From contig JAWZYV010011618.1 in assembly GCA_038373885.1 (NCBI GenBank), positions 62,001-126,000 of the forward strand: a stretch of 64,000 nucleotides of DNA, read 5' to 3'. How positions within the stretch are numbered: position 1 is the stretch's first letter; each line of letters begins with the position of its first letter. This DNA is from Cheiracanthium punctorium (Eukaryota; Arthropoda; Arachnida; Araneae; Cheiracanthiidae). A program made the position numbers and the translations under genes. Positions 33,801 through 40,107 of the stretch are shown in pieces. The notes beneath the pieces are model-generated. The model was not told the origin of the DNA, searched no databases, and saw only the letters and a program-made list of their open reading frames with translations.

Positions 33801-36664
33801 TCTTCCTCTTTTGACATTTTTATCTAAGAGTGGGTTGAATTTAGAGCCTATATTCTTATTTTCCACGTTTTGAATTAAAATTTTTAATTTGATTGAATTT
33901 TTACGATTTATTTGCTGAATTAGGCTTAACATCAAAAACTCTCCGAGCCGGGGGAAACATCTCGTCTGCGAAGAGCGCGGGCTGGTGGGAGCGCGTCGTT
34001 GCAGAACATTCTGGGCTTGAAGGGGTTAATAGTACTAAATTAAGTATTTTAGCTCTGTAATAATTTAGTTAAAATGCATAGTTTAATTATGTACACAAAG
34101 TATATGTATTAACCTGTATATAAAAGAAAGGACATAGCTATTAAAGTTGGAAGTGTTAAAATGAAGAGAAGAGGTAAGATGTAATTTTGTCCAAAAAAAA
34201 AAAAATTTAAAACACTTAAGTATTTCTATTGTATGTTTTCAGTGTGTATGTATAATATATATATATATGTATGTATGTGTATTATAAAGGAATGTATTTA
34301 TGCCCACACGTTATCTAGTATAAAAATTTGAAAAATGTCGTTTGTGCATAATTTTACTGGTGGCCATTTCTGAAAGTTGGCAAGTACGAAATATTTATGA
34401 AAGCAAACAAAAAATGAACTAAATGTTTTTTCTCCATACATTACATTTTTCTAAAATAAGCTCCACTTATTTGCATGGGATTTCTTCTTTTTCCACTATT
34501 TTTATTTATTCATGCAGTTTCCTCTATTTTGCTATTTTATAAAGTGGCATCTCTGTGTTACAATATTTCGTAAGATGTAGAATATGCATCACATGTGTTT
34601 TTCTATAAATAGGCATAGCTGCCAAGTGTTCAGAGTGCCAATGTGCCAAGTTTGTCAGATATTTTTAATTTGCTCTGGAAATCCGATAATTAACGTAAAA
34701 CTCATATTTTTTTTGGTCTTCAAAATTTAATTAGAGGCAGGGAGAAATTTCCAATCTTTCTTCATCCTTCTTGTAAATGACCATCTTTTGCTGTGCATTT
34801 CTTTATTGAAGTCTCCAATACCTAATGATTAAAAATTAACCCTTATTTTAGAGTAGGGTCTCACAAAGGGCCAGCGGTAGCATATTTTTAAGGGGGCCCC
34901 CCTACAGCAGTGGCTTGACCCAGTGATTTTTTTTTGGGGTCTCGCAAAGGGCCAGCAATAGCATATTTTGTAGGATCGAGCAAGATAAGGATTCCGGTTA
35001 AACTGTCATTGATTTGATTGATAGTTATTGGTGCGGATGCAACTGACCCTCATCCGTATTCATCACTTGTTATAACATTAAATTAATTTTGTTTCTTATC
35101 TAATAACTGTAATTTTTAAAGAAATCTCTTTTCCCAATTTTTAGTGCATAAAGCATTTTTATTCCAGAATTCGCTTGGAGAAAACGGGTTTTCCAGAGCG
35201 CTGTCAGTCAGAATGCATTTTCCCTAGTTAATTCAGTTTTTGACTGATTTCGAATTTTAACTGTAACATATATGACGAGGCTCGAACAGCAGAGTTATAT
35301 ATGTTAAAAGTTCTGTTGTGGCTTAAAATATAGTTTAGCATTCCGACAAAAGCATGCGTAAGATAAATTGAACTAGTTTAAATCATAAATGAAAACAAAC
35401 AATGCTTCAAATGTTAAAGTTTAATCAACATTCATGGGTTAATGTTACATCTGGAAGGCATTAAAACATTCAAAGTAAGTGTTTTTGTTGTGATTCTGTC
35501 TTATAGGTGTGTATATATAGATGAAAATTGGCTTGTTAATAATATTCAAGGTATGTTTTAGTTTTTAATAAGTACTTTTGAAATCATTTATAGATGTGTG
35601 TTTTGGTTAAATATGAATTATAAAAAAATGATGCACGTAAGTGGTTGTTTTTTAGTGATTTCTGCCACCATTATTGAATTGATCCGCAAAAGTGCAAAAC
35701 GCTCCTCCAAATCCCTGCAGGTGCTCCTGAAACTCTTTCCCCCTAAGTTGGCAACTCTGAATAAGATTAATTCCATTTTTAAGGGTCTAGTGTAAATGTA
35801 TCTTACAATTCATGATTAATAGTTGTATGTTAATTATTATGATTTTAATTATTTTTATCTTTATTAAGTTACCTCCTGAAGACCTGTAAAAACCCCGGAA
35901 ATTTCCCCAAGATGCTCTTGATAAATGTTTTTATATGTTGGCAGGAATACTGATCTTTTAAAATTTAGTTTCTTAATCGAAAACAAGCCCCCGATTTTTG
36001 CCCTTGCCAGGTTTGCAACTCTTGCGATTGTTAAGATGATGTGGATTTGTGTGTTGATTACAGGCGAACATACAAATGGATTTTCGTTTCTATTTATAAA
36101 GAATTTTTGTTTGGATAACTATTTCTTTTGACTTGAACAATTTTAGTACATATTGTGTGATTATTTAATAATTGTATAGTTTGAGGTACGTTTCAAATTA
36201 TTTTAATATATTTTTGCAAGATTTAAATGCACTTTTCAGTGTTACTTCTGTTAGTTTACAACTGGTTTTATTGAAAATTTATTAATAACAATTTTTTTTC
36301 TCAAAATATTTCAGATACTGTAATTTCAGTTATGCAAGTTTTTATTTTACAATTTTTATTATTTTGTTTCTAGGGAGGTCAGGCAGGAAATCCAGTCAGT
36401 ACTCCTGGTGCACCTATGTCAAACCCTGGAATAGCACCTCAAGTAACAGCAGGAGCTACACAACCCGCCCCCGCAGGCACACCAGCTGCACAGCCGGCTG
36501 CTGCCCCTGTGGCTGCAGCTGGCTATCCTGGAGCTTACCCAGCCCCAGGACAACAGCCACAGCCTGCTCAAGTACCCTATGGCCAACCTGCTCCTTATCC
36601 TGGTTACAATTATGCTGCTGCATATCCTTCACAACAACAGTTCCAAGCTGCAGCACCTCAATAG
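741..36664 (+). CDS. FUBP1/KHSRP: FUBP/KHSRP-family KH-domain nucleic-acid-binding protein gene, 3' twelve coding exons
   Basis: Twelve exons with consensus GT/AG borders splice into one continuous frame of about 614 residues plus stop; the 5' exons lie before position 1. Domains in order are the end of KH1, KH2, KH3, a Gly/Arg-rich linker, KH4 and a Pro/Gln/Ala-rich tail with aromatic motifs. All four KH domains have an intact GxxG loop (GRGG in KH1, GKGG in the others). This architecture is that of FUBP1/FUBP3/KHSRP in vertebrates and Psi in Drosophila, nuclear proteins that bind single-stranded DNA and RNA and act in transcription, splicing and mRNA decay. KH4 and the tail look most like KHSRP (motif [14 protein letters not shown]), but an invertebrate single-copy gene cannot be assigned to one vertebrate paralogue. 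The individual exons are listed separately. The range given includes introns. Confidence 0.93.
871..8918 (+). other. 8-kb AT-rich intron of the FUBP-family gene
   Basis: Very AT-rich, with no ORF of substance. The one clear element is the MITE at 3835-4043. There are short homopolymer runs (for example a T run near 8242-8260 and a G run near 5921-5930). I see nothing else to annotate. Confidence 0.6.
3835..4043. mobile_element. hAT-type MITE, copy A (CAGACTTCGTG termini)
   Basis: A 209-bp element with inverted ends CAGACTTCGTGCAATTACA and TGTAATCGGCATAAAGTCTG, flanked on both sides by the exact 8-bp duplication CATTGGAT (3827-3834 and 4044-4051). No coding capacity. A second copy at 52792-53043 shares sequence along its length. 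The 8-bp duplication and short inverted ends fit the hAT superfamily. Confidence 0.88.
8919..9084 (+). CDS. FUBP-family exon b: KH1-KH2 linker and first half of KH2
   Basis: The acceptor is TTCAG at 8914-8918 and the donor is GTAAGT at 9085. The first base completes the split codon left by the previous exon. The exon encodes the end of KH1 ([10 protein letters not shown]), a Pro-rich linker and the first half of KH2 with loop GKGG. It ends in phase 0 after LQ. Translation that reads through the donor makes a longer open frame, but KH2 homology resumes exactly at the next exon. Confidence 0.93.
9348..10889 (+). mobile_element. hAT-like element, copy 1 (CATACTTGCC termini, 6-bp duplication)
   Basis: A 1542-bp element with inverted ends CATACTTGCCAACTTT and AAAGTTGGCAAGTATG, flanked by exact CATAGA duplications (9342-9347 and 10890-10895). 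It carries a decayed transposase N-terminus (see 10032-10302). Its right part (about 10450-10889) is nearly the same as 33063-34388, a second copy. Just before it, at about 9307-9341, is a degenerate TTACCTGCCAACTTTTA end, so it may sit inside an older relative. Confidence 0.85.
10032..10302 (+). pseudogene. hAT transposase N-terminal BED-type zinc finger, frameshifted
   Basis: The frame read from about 10048 gives [20 protein letters not shown] followed by a C-x2-C pair (FCEVC), a DFNISHGG segment and an H-x5-H pair (RHVNGAMH). This is the BED-like DNA-binding finger found at the start of many arthropod hAT transposases. The ATG at 10032 (MSKET) is one base out of frame with it, and a TAG closes the frame at 10300-10302. 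No catalytic domain follows, so the element is a deletion derivative. Confidence 0.75.
11715..11813 (+). CDS. FUBP-family exon c: middle of KH2
   Basis: This is a 99-bp phase-0 exon with acceptor GACAG and donor GTAAGT. It encodes 33 residues of KH2 ([15 protein letters not shown]...), including the final beta strand ([13 protein letters not shown]). It is joined in frame to exons on both sides. Confidence 0.93.
11972..12019 (+). CDS. FUBP-family exon d: C-terminal helix of KH2 (48 bp)
   Basis: This 48-bp phase-0 exon has acceptor TTCTAG and donor GTAATT. It encodes [16 protein letters not shown], the last helix of KH2. It is preceded by an intron of only 158 bp, in contrast to the multi-kilobase introns elsewhere in the gene. 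Confidence 0.9.
12111..12152 (+). CDS. FUBP-family exon e: KH2-KH3 linker micro-exon (42 bp)
   Basis: This 42-bp phase-0 exon has acceptor TTATAG and donor GTACAT. It encodes [14 protein letters not shown], a low-complexity linker. Because it is in phase 0 and divisible by three, it could be skipped without a frameshift. That is inference only. Confidence 0.85.
12368..15495. mobile_element. pogo/Tigger-like element ends around a composite 3.1-kb interior
   Basis: The left end CAGTAAAACCTCAGTGCAAC, preceded by TA, and the right end, whose reverse complement begins CAGTAAAACCCCACTCAA, form a 14-bp inverted repeat of the pogo/Tigger type (CAGTnnAACCTCG consensus). The left subterminal part includes ATTATATCGAGG, usual in that group. 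The right flank reads CA rather than TA. Repeated CCTTAAAAAGTACTTA-like motifs occur near both ends (12535-12600, 13570-13690, 15430-15450). No transposase is evident. Confidence 0.5.
14878..15160. mobile_element. MITE with TGTCCATAAATGATGTCACG-type ends
   Basis: A 0.28-kb segment with inverted ends GGGGCTGTCCATAAATGATG at the left and CATCATTTGTGGATAGACTC at the right (about 25 of 30 positions pair). The flanks do not show a clear duplication. The GTCCATAAATGACGTCAC end type is common to several invertebrate MITE families. It lies inside the pogo-like element. Confidence 0.6.
16174..16380 (+). CDS. FUBP-family exon f: complete KH3 domain
   Basis: The exon is 207 bp and phase 0, with acceptor AACAG and donor GTAAGA. 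It encodes all of KH3, from [20 protein letters not shown] to the closing helix ending ELIQSVM. The GKGG loop and the QITG strand are intact. The adjoining introns carry a pogo-like element upstream and an intact hAT downstream. Confidence 0.94.
16381..17242 (+). other. First part of intron f-g, no feature recognised
   Basis: AT-rich intron sequence before the hAT insertion. No ORF, repeat or RNA gene seen. The remainder of the intron after the hAT (20832-21168) is also featureless. Confidence 0.5.
17959..20553 (+). CDS. hAT-superfamily transposase, 864 residues, intact
   Basis: A single-exon transposase that should cut and paste its own element in the nucleus. Near the N-terminus is a BED-like finger (C51, C54, H71, H77). 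The catalytic acidic residues can be placed at D192 (LNIDGSTN), D259 ([13 protein letters not shown]) and E672 ([12 protein letters not shown]), with the hAT C/H motif at C291-H292 and the RW motif at W361. Residues 640-700 are the usual hAT C-terminal dimerisation region. Residues about 752-850 are a nine-residue repeat (TSKQLPQPS), not a normal part of the family. The last residues, [11 protein letters not shown], follow a basic patch and resemble a PCNA-interacting motif. The ATG at 17959 is the first in frame. An AATAAA at 20549-20554 overlaps the stop. The length is within the hAT range. Confidence 0.88.
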   Translation: MKFLDVSCDLSVADDTVRNTFRWEWLEKRDENEDFLRSWCRKVDVAGHAYCVWCKCTLKYGNEGFKAFLRHAKSGVHVRCSKSVKNSLSLSQYANASRNDIIDQDRPLDIHTRKARQEALVSAFIAENSLSFSLCPKLIELAVTLGRDKAALQAVSMNRTTVSYKLKYGLAKTIKEKVVSMLQNSYFSLNIDGSTNNAEDSILAVLVQFYCQQQKKVLTHHLSSLKLESGTAQNIYLNVVNIIESNNIPWENLISVLMDSCNTMRGKKAGVETKIRNNKAAHLLDIDGDTCHTVNNSAKYFTSCFDHHLESLCDDVHYDLKSSSKREIFFKLCICLGVKKLKPLSRPDHRWLYLLVVIDRLKDVWDVLVIFYFHYLSISDKEIYISYVKDIYKKRNISSSQEKTISLLYSELKSQKLTKQGNARKNRIINGLFIEVKKTLLHMGLFSSVLTHFNKYIKLFEYKHPMIHLLHVSIYNLLREFMSFFIKPEILNGCASYKDLLQLDVSNTNYSLSEALLFVGSDASCIIKELTKKHIIASSFINMLKKAYVTAGQYMQKKLPLGNQTLINFCGLDPDLRGETSTITALMNLSASVQHIFTDSERENLHVEIRKYQSDACITETMKYKDGTNTLCTIDEYWTNIFAMTENGVSKYPSLSKLVIAMLSCFHGPSVESVFNLMDGIMTDSRTSLSVDSLDSILTVKYELLSENTTTCHMYGANDPVTQPLNKELVKNLISSWNLYQEDLQKKQSSASKQLPHPLTSKQLPEPTTSKQLPVPTTSKLLPQPSTSKQLPQPSTSKLLPQPSTSKQLPQPSTSKILPQPSTSKQLPQPSTSKQLQPSKRKQLTQASTSKQTKKLKTLNDFFK
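20212..20510 (+). repeat. 27-bp coding minisatellite in the hAT transposase
   Basis: About ten to eleven units of 27 bp encode variants of TSKQLPQPS. Units alternate between CAGTTGCCACAACC and CTCTTGCCACAGCC forms, which indicates expansion by higher-order slippage. The frame is preserved throughout. On the opposite strand the repeat also stays open, which explains a spurious 140-codon frame. Confidence 0.9.
21169..21564 (+). CDS. FUBP-family exon g: RGG/Gly-rich linker and KH4
   Basis: The exon is 396 bp and phase 0, with acceptor TACAG and donor GTAAGA. The first third encodes a Gly/Met/Pro-rich linker with an RGRGRGRGG tract, a typical RNA-contact and arginine-methylation type of sequence. 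The rest is KH4, with [19 protein letters not shown] and [17 protein letters not shown], very close to KHSRP KH4. The GC content is clearly higher than in the surrounding introns. Confidence 0.95.
21655..21743 (+). CDS. FUBP-family exon h: Gly/Pro-rich tail
   Basis: The acceptor is TTCAG and the donor is GTAAGT at 21744. The exon encodes [20 protein letters not shown] and a further Pro-rich stretch, and ends with two bases of a Tyr codon. The preceding intron is only 90 bp. Confidence 0.9.
21744..22497 (+). other. Intron h-i, proximal part with possible hAT subterminal repeats
   Basis: 21770-21890 contains repeated TAGTTAACTACAACTAC-like motifs after CAGTGCCGGG, resembling the subterminal region of a hAT MITE. 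I do not see a matching right end, so only a fragment can be claimed. 22080-22497 is AT-rich. Confidence 0.35.
22986..23106 (+). repeat. Dispersed repeat, copy 1 (also at 47015-47136)
   Basis: About 120 bp is shared with 47015-47136, including TACATTTTGTATGGCAAAAA and the following ATTCCTCATGGGGGG, and ending in a C-run. In this copy it follows CAGGGGCGTAGCCAG at about 22946, an end sequence seen in many invertebrate DNA transposons. It is nested in the P-like element. Confidence 0.75.
23350..23481 (+). pseudogene. THAP zinc-finger exon of a P-like transposase
   Basis: An ATG-initiated 43-codon frame begins [14 protein letters not shown] and contains FKVPN, matching the first C-x4-C pair and F-x-x-P segment of THAP domains. 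A GTAAGC donor-like site follows directly after the FKVPN codons (about 23458), as expected for a first transposase exon. The remaining THAP zinc ligands and the catalytic region are absent. Confidence 0.65.
23976..24094 (+). CDS. FUBP-family exon i: Pro/Trp-rich tail
   Basis: The acceptor is CTATAG after a pyrimidine tract and the donor is GTGAGA. The first base completes the split Tyr codon. The exon encodes [20 protein letters not shown] and then [11 protein letters not shown], which resembles the GW-containing segment after KH4 in KHSRP. Confidence 0.88.
24307..24360 (+). repeat. GGGATGA-ATTCTTCAGC repeat end, copy 1
   Basis: The opening sequence GGGATGAGATTCTTCAGC, the following TGATTTCAGCTTTTTGTGA segment, and later sequence near 25917 (GCATGTTCT...TTTTACTTC) match the same order at 36720-36900. 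The pogo-like element apparently interrupts this copy. Confidence 0.5.
24699..25620. mobile_element. pogo-like non-autonomous element
   Basis: A 922-bp element with ends CAGTAGAGCGCCTAAAAACC at the left and (reverse complement of the right end) CAGTACAAAGCCGAAAATCC, both flanked directly by TA (24697-24698 and 25621-25622). The end type and TA duplication fit pogo/Tigger elements. A mixed CA/TA microsatellite lies inside at 24843-24873. No transposase frame. Confidence 0.7.
26497..26646 (+). CDS. FUBP-family exon j: [11 protein letters not shown] motif
   Basis: The acceptor is TTCAG and the donor is GTATGT. After one split codon (Ala) the exon encodes [20 protein letters not shown] and a Gln/Pro/Ala-rich run. 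The AAWAAYY motif is a family-specific aromatic motif of the FUBP/KHSRP C-terminal activation region. Confidence 0.92.
27511..27784 (+). pseudogene. LINE reverse transcriptase fragment (jockey-like)
   Basis: Translation gives [11 protein letters not shown], a stop, [19 protein letters not shown] and then [14 protein letters not shown]. The series S-T-V-D-Q, ITDSF and AVFLDLSAAFDxVWHxxL is that of non-LTR reverse transcriptases of the jockey/CR1 kind, covering the region up to the first catalytic Asp. The metal-binding D has become N (AVFLN) and a stop interrupts the frame, so the copy is dead. Confidence 0.75.
27930..28129 (-). pseudogene. Tc1/mariner transposase fragment
   Basis: The - strand frame starts [20 protein letters not shown] and continues through [17 protein letters not shown]. 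This matches the GGGSIMVWGCFS...G.M....Y..IL region between the second and third catalytic residues of Tc1-type transposases. It runs into an A/T homopolymer. A further - strand frame at 28304-28510 (with RRVCRLAS) might be the helix-turn-helix part of the same element; that link is weak. Confidence 0.6.
28665..30482 (+). mobile_element. Non-autonomous Helitron
   Basis: An 1818-bp element starting TCTTATATATAATAAAATCC and ending GCAGCTAG, with a short GC-rich inverted hairpin (GTGCGGAGAACGGGTACGC) just before the CTAG end. It lies between host A (28664) and T (30483), the expected Helitron target. There is no terminal inverted repeat and no Rep/helicase frame. A MITE is inserted at 29397-29591. 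Confidence 0.75.
29397..29591. mobile_element. hAT-type MITE nested in the Helitron
   Basis: A 195-bp element with ends CAGGGCCTGATTAT and (reverse complement) CAGGGCACTAGTAT, flanked by the exact 8-bp duplication GTGCTAAA (29389-29396 and 29592-29599). No coding capacity. Confidence 0.88.
31352..31461 (+). CDS. FUBP-family exon k: YSQAWVEYY tyrosine motif
   Basis: The acceptor is TATAG at 31347-31351 and the donor is GTAAGT at 31462. The exon encodes [20 protein letters not shown] and a helix-like EAEMIEQQ segment; the YSQAWVEYY motif corresponds to the YTKAWEEYY repeats of FUBP/KHSRP. A second AG with a better upstream tract lies at 31314-31315 in the same phase and would add 12 hydrophobic/acidic residues. 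Family similarity favours the downstream acceptor. Confidence 0.88.
31462..32969 (+). other. Intron k-l, proximal part without a clear feature
   Basis: Mixed sequence with a CAACCAACCAACC short repeat at about 31605, a G run at about 31984, and a GC-richer patch at 32220-32350. 32815-32960 resembles the old repeat noted at 11110 and 62300. No gene or complete element found. Confidence 0.45.
32970..33062 (+). mobile_element. Helitron 3' end fragment
   Basis: The sequence ends GGGTAGCCGCTAG, with a hairpin-capable GCGGACGAAGTCGCGGG before it, and is followed by T. The uninterrupted relative of the flank (in element 9348-10889) reads GATATCATAC, so the CTAG end falls exactly between A and T. 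The Helitron 5' end was not found, so the left limit is arbitrary. Confidence 0.5.
33114..34025 (+). mobile_element. piggyBac-type deletion derivative
   Basis: A 912-bp element starting CCCCTTCGCGCCCA and ending TGGGCTTGAAGGGG, flanked by TTAA on both sides (33110-33113 and 34026-34029). The uninterrupted copy 1 has a single TTAA there. CCC ends plus TTAA are the piggyBac signature. Left subterminal motifs CATCGTACCCTATACGG, CATCGTTCCGTATTGGG and CATCGTTCCGTATAAGG form an iterated series. It encodes only a transposase N-terminus. Confidence 0.88.
33604..33873 (+). pseudogene. piggyBac transposase N-terminal fragment
   Basis: From the ATG at 33604 the frame encodes [20 protein letters not shown] followed by a Ser/Asp/Glu-rich acidic stretch, the usual start of piggyBac-type transposases. 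The frame ends at 33873 after about 89 codons. The catalytic DDE/D core and the C-terminal Cys-rich finger are missing. Confidence 0.7.
34614..35759. mobile_element. Possible TIR element (CATAGCTGCCAAGT termini)
   Basis: The left end CATAGCTGCCAAGT and the reverse complement of the right end, CAGAGTTGCCAACT, match at 11 of 14 positions and resemble the CATACYTGCC families. The flanks AATAGG/AATAAG could be a 6-bp duplication with one change. Inside, a GGGTCTCGCAAAGGGCCAGC-type unit occurs twice at 34855-34975. No transposase frame. Confidence 0.45.
35760..36373 (+). other. Intron k-l, distal part
   Basis: AT-rich with no ORF or element identified up to the acceptor of the last coding exon. 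Confidence 0.5.
36374..36664 (+). CDS. FUBP-family last coding exon l: Pro/Ala/Gln-rich tail and stop
   Basis: The acceptor is TTCTAG at 36368-36373. The exon encodes about 96 residues rich in Pro, Ala, Gln and Tyr ([16 protein letters not shown] near the end) and stops with TAG at 36662-36664. The exon is GC-rich relative to its flanks. No domain is expected in this segment of the family. Confidence 0.9.
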   Translation, partial: GGQAGNPVSTPGAPMSNPGIAPQVTAGATQPAPAGTPAAQPAAAPVAAAGYPGAYPAPGQQPQPAQVPYGQPAPYPGYNYAAAYPSQQQFQAAAPQ

Positions 36665-37911
36665 ATTTTGTAATTTAAGGTAGGCTTGCTTTTGAAAATT
36701 AAACACCCGAATAAAAATCAGGGATGACATTCTTCAGCTTTTTGGGTGATTTCACCCCTTTTTTTGTGATTTTGGACAGCAATTAAAGTGATTTAATATT
36801 CTTATTTATGATTTCTGAATAAAAGATTGTAATATTTTTATTATGTTGCATGTTCTTATGTTTTACTTCATTAAACATCTTTTACTTAAATATTATGTAA
36901 AAATTTTAGCTTGCATACAATTTAAGTCTTTTTGCTTTTTTGCCATTCTCATTACCAAAAAAAAAAAAAAAATTTGAATAAATTATTCATTTAAAATTGT
37001 AGATTAAAACTTTATTTAAATATAAAAGAATATTTAATTATTCACAGGCAAAAAATTTCTAAAAATATATTTTATATAATTAAATTAAAATTGTTATTTT
37101 ATTTAATAATCTCGCCTTTAAAAAAAGTTTAAAAAGTGTTAAAAAACTTTTTACTTGTTAATTTAAAATAATCTAGACAAAGTAATAATCTTTATTGGTG
37201 GCATTAAAAGCAGTTTATGAGCTCAATATTTTTTTCTGCTACATGTAATACCTATGAATATTTTAATCTAGTTTTTCTTTTAATTTCTCCAAAAAAGTTT
37301 TACAAAATGCTTATTTTTAAAATGAAATTTACTACTTACCATGAAATAAGTGCATTAAAATATGTGCCATTTAATAGATGTCCCCAAGATTGTAATGTGG
37401 TATCCACATGAAATTAATAGTTCTCTATGCCCATGCACATTCTTTTTATTTATTTATTTTTATTAAATCCACAGGTTTTAAGAAACAAATTGTTTGCTGT
37501 TACTCTTCCAGTCTTCATTTACTGTGTAGTAATTTCATGATCATCCTTGCATCATCTGTCGTGTAACAAGGAGAGTGAAAGTCTGCTGGATAAGTGTGTG
37601 TACAAGCTGTACAGATTAAAACAAGTTCTGTGAATAATTTGCTATTATTAGATCTTAATTTTTTTCAATCGCTAGATTCATGCAGAACTGTAAAAGCTAA
37701 AATAAAAAAAGTGAAAGTTAATGGAAGATTTGAAGCATCATTCAGGGAATTTGTTTTCTTTTTGTTTTTGAGTTGTTTATTATTGAAGACTTTCATACGA
37801 AGTAGCTCTGTTTCATCACAGAACTGTTGACATTTGTCACACCGAAGCTATTCTTAGCATATGTAAAATATTTTATGTGATTTTTAGAAATTGTCAATTG
37901 TCATAAATAAA
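36665..37911 (+). other. Putative 3' UTR of the FUBP-family gene with an internal intron
   Basis: Fifteen bases after the stop there is a donor-like AAG|GTAGGC at 36679/36680. A good acceptor (ATCCACAG) ends at 37474, and the sequence after it has lower AT content, like a UTR. AATAAA signals are present at 36710-36715 (the unspliced alternative) and 37906-37911 (after the putative last exon, about 37475-37930). The intron between contains a degenerate copy of the GGGATGACATTCTTCAGC repeat at about 36720-36960. Confidence 0.45.
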
Positions 37912-37929
37912 TCAAAAAAATCAATTTTA

Positions 37930-38311
37930 GATTGTCTTCATTATTTCCTTCTACAATGTACATTCTAGCTCGAACAGTTGTAGGCAACCATTACAGGAAG
38001 GACGGAATATTTATTGACAGAAATATTTATTGGCAGCAGCTAATAAAGATTAGAACATACTATTTCTCAAATTGAAAAGGGTAGAATTTGTTATAATTTC
38101 AATATTGCTGATTAAAATTGATCAATGAGGCAGAAATCTGTCATGAATAATCCTTGAATAAATTTTTTAAAAATTTGTAATAAGTGTTTAATTAATTAAG
38201 AAAATTAGGAATGTATTATTCATGAAGCTAGCCTAGTGAATTTTTTAAAATACCCAAATTTTGATAACACATGATTTATAATTACATGCACGTATTTTTT
38301 TAAATGATTCT
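37930..38311. other. Sequence after the gene, no feature recognised
   Basis: AT-rich. No ORF, RNA gene or repeat boundary seen. Confidence 0.4.
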
Positions 38312-38463
38312 TTAGTATGTTTTGTTTTTGCTGACTTAGTGAGAAGCCCAATAATCTGCAGTGCAGAACTACGTGGGCATTTCACTTAGGAGTTGGGATA
38401 AGAAAATGTGATTGGAAAATTCAAATTTTTCTAAAGTTATCTAAAAATTTCCGATTCTATCTG

Positions 38464-40107
38464 CAGGGATGTTAATTCTGCGCAGAGCTGCTCTGAAACG
38501 CAAATCTTGTGCCGAACTGCACCTTTAGCCGATCTGCGCCGAATACGTCATTTTGACTCTTTGTTAATTTTTTGCCACGCTTGCAAACTTTGCTTTTCTT
38601 ATCTGCATTTATTGTAAGTGTTGACTCTAGATTGATTTTGCAAGGCGCAGCGCACGGCGGCCCTATTTCTCATCTTTATACGCCCTCCTGCTTGCGGCCC
38701 TTTCACGACAACCGTCTATAAAATCGGATCTTTCCCACAAATGCCTTTTTCAAATACTCTATTCTTTCAGATCGAAATACTGTTACTGCCTTTTTCATTG
38801 TCTTTGCATTTGCGCGAGCCGAGTAACCCGAAAAGGGGCCTCTCTAGTATGTTTTGTTTTTGCTGACTCAATGAGAAGCCCGATCGGCCCGGCAGAACTA
38901 CCTGGGCATTTCACTTAGGAGTTGGGAGAAGAAAATACGGTTGGGAAAATCAAAATTTTCTTAAGTTATCTAAAAATTTGCGATTCCATCTGTCAATCCT
39001 CAAATATCGGTAGTTACGTTTGATAAATAAGTAGTTGCTAATTATCAAACAATCATTATTCCAGAGTTCGTCTTTAAAAATCTTTACTTGGTAATCATTC
39101 AATAATTATTGCGAACAAAAGAATTTAAATAAAATTCTGATTTATATTATTAAATTTTATACATCCTGCACTGCAGAAATTTTATTATTTTTATTATATG
39201 CTAAACACATCTATCCTAATCCACTTACACTGACAGTCCTTTTCTGTTTAAGAGTTTGTACCAATATAGGTGAAATATCATATATGAATGTGATCCAGTA
39301 ATTGTGGTCCAGTAGTTATAGTGTGATAAAATTGAGGAACAAAAATTAACAGTCCCTTTGCCTTCCCCTACTGCCTAACAAATCATGTCTGGCTAAAAAT
39401 TTCTGAAACCTTCTTCAATAAATGTACTATTCTTATAAATAATAAACATCTACATCACGTAATTTTGAGGAAAAAAAATTAAGCAGAAAATTCAAAATTA
39501 CTTAGATTATAACTTCTTTTTTTTTTAAAATCAAAAACCTCTAGTTATGTACAGATTTAATTCACATATTTATGTCATGTTTAGAGCAAAATATTATCAA
39601 CAAATCATTTTTCCTATTTCACTTACATTTACTTCTACAGGATATTTTCTCCAAAAGAAGGGGGGAGGGGGGAAAACTAAAGACAAACTGGAAAAAATCT
39701 AACTATGCATTGTAAGTCAGAACACATATTACAACTCTATTTTCGGGAATCAATTTTTAACTACTTTAGGACTAAATTTTCGGGATCAGATAGTTTCAAA
39801 CCAGTTTCTAGATATATTATCTACCTGTACATTCTCGTGGAACCCCAAAGTGCCCTTTTTGAGAACAGGGTGCCCTTTTTCAAATTTCCCCCCAGGCGGG
39901 CCTTTTTTCTAGAGTCAACACAGTGAGAAATCTTCAATTTTATGCTCCAAAATCATGTTAATTCTGATCCGAAATCTTAGTTTTCCTCGCGGAAGCAAAA
40001 TTTTTTGTGCTCCCAAATGGAATTTTTCTGCTCCCGAGGTGCTCCCAAATGAATTTTTTTCTGCTCCCGGGTTGCTCCCAAATCGAATGTTGGAGTTAAC
40101 ATCCCTG
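38464..40107. mobile_element. TIR transposon with 6-bp duplication (CAGGGATGTTAA termini)
   Basis: A 1644-bp element with ends CAGGGATGTTAATTC and GGAGTTAACATCCCTG, flanked by exact TATCTG (38458-38463 and 40108-40113). The paralogous copy of the target (38845-39079) is uninterrupted and has a single CATCTG at that point. Right subterminal GCTCCCAAATGGAATTTTTC-type units repeat three times at 40007-40085. No transposase frame. Confidence 0.85.
38845..39079 (+). repeat. Repeat R copy 2 (uninterrupted), inside the 38464-40107 element
   Basis: Matches the two halves of repeat R copy 1 in the same orientation. It serves as the empty-site reference for that insertion and is itself located within the inserted element. 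Confidence 0.85.

Larger units (their letters stand above)
33063..34388 (+). mobile_element. hAT-like element, copy 2 (right part), carrying a piggyBac derivative
   Basis: 33063-33113 and 34026-34388 together are colinear with 10453-10889 of copy 1 and end GTTGGCAAGTACG. The left part is missing, replaced by the Helitron end. The 912-bp piece in between is absent from copy 1 and is a separate element. Confidence 0.8.
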
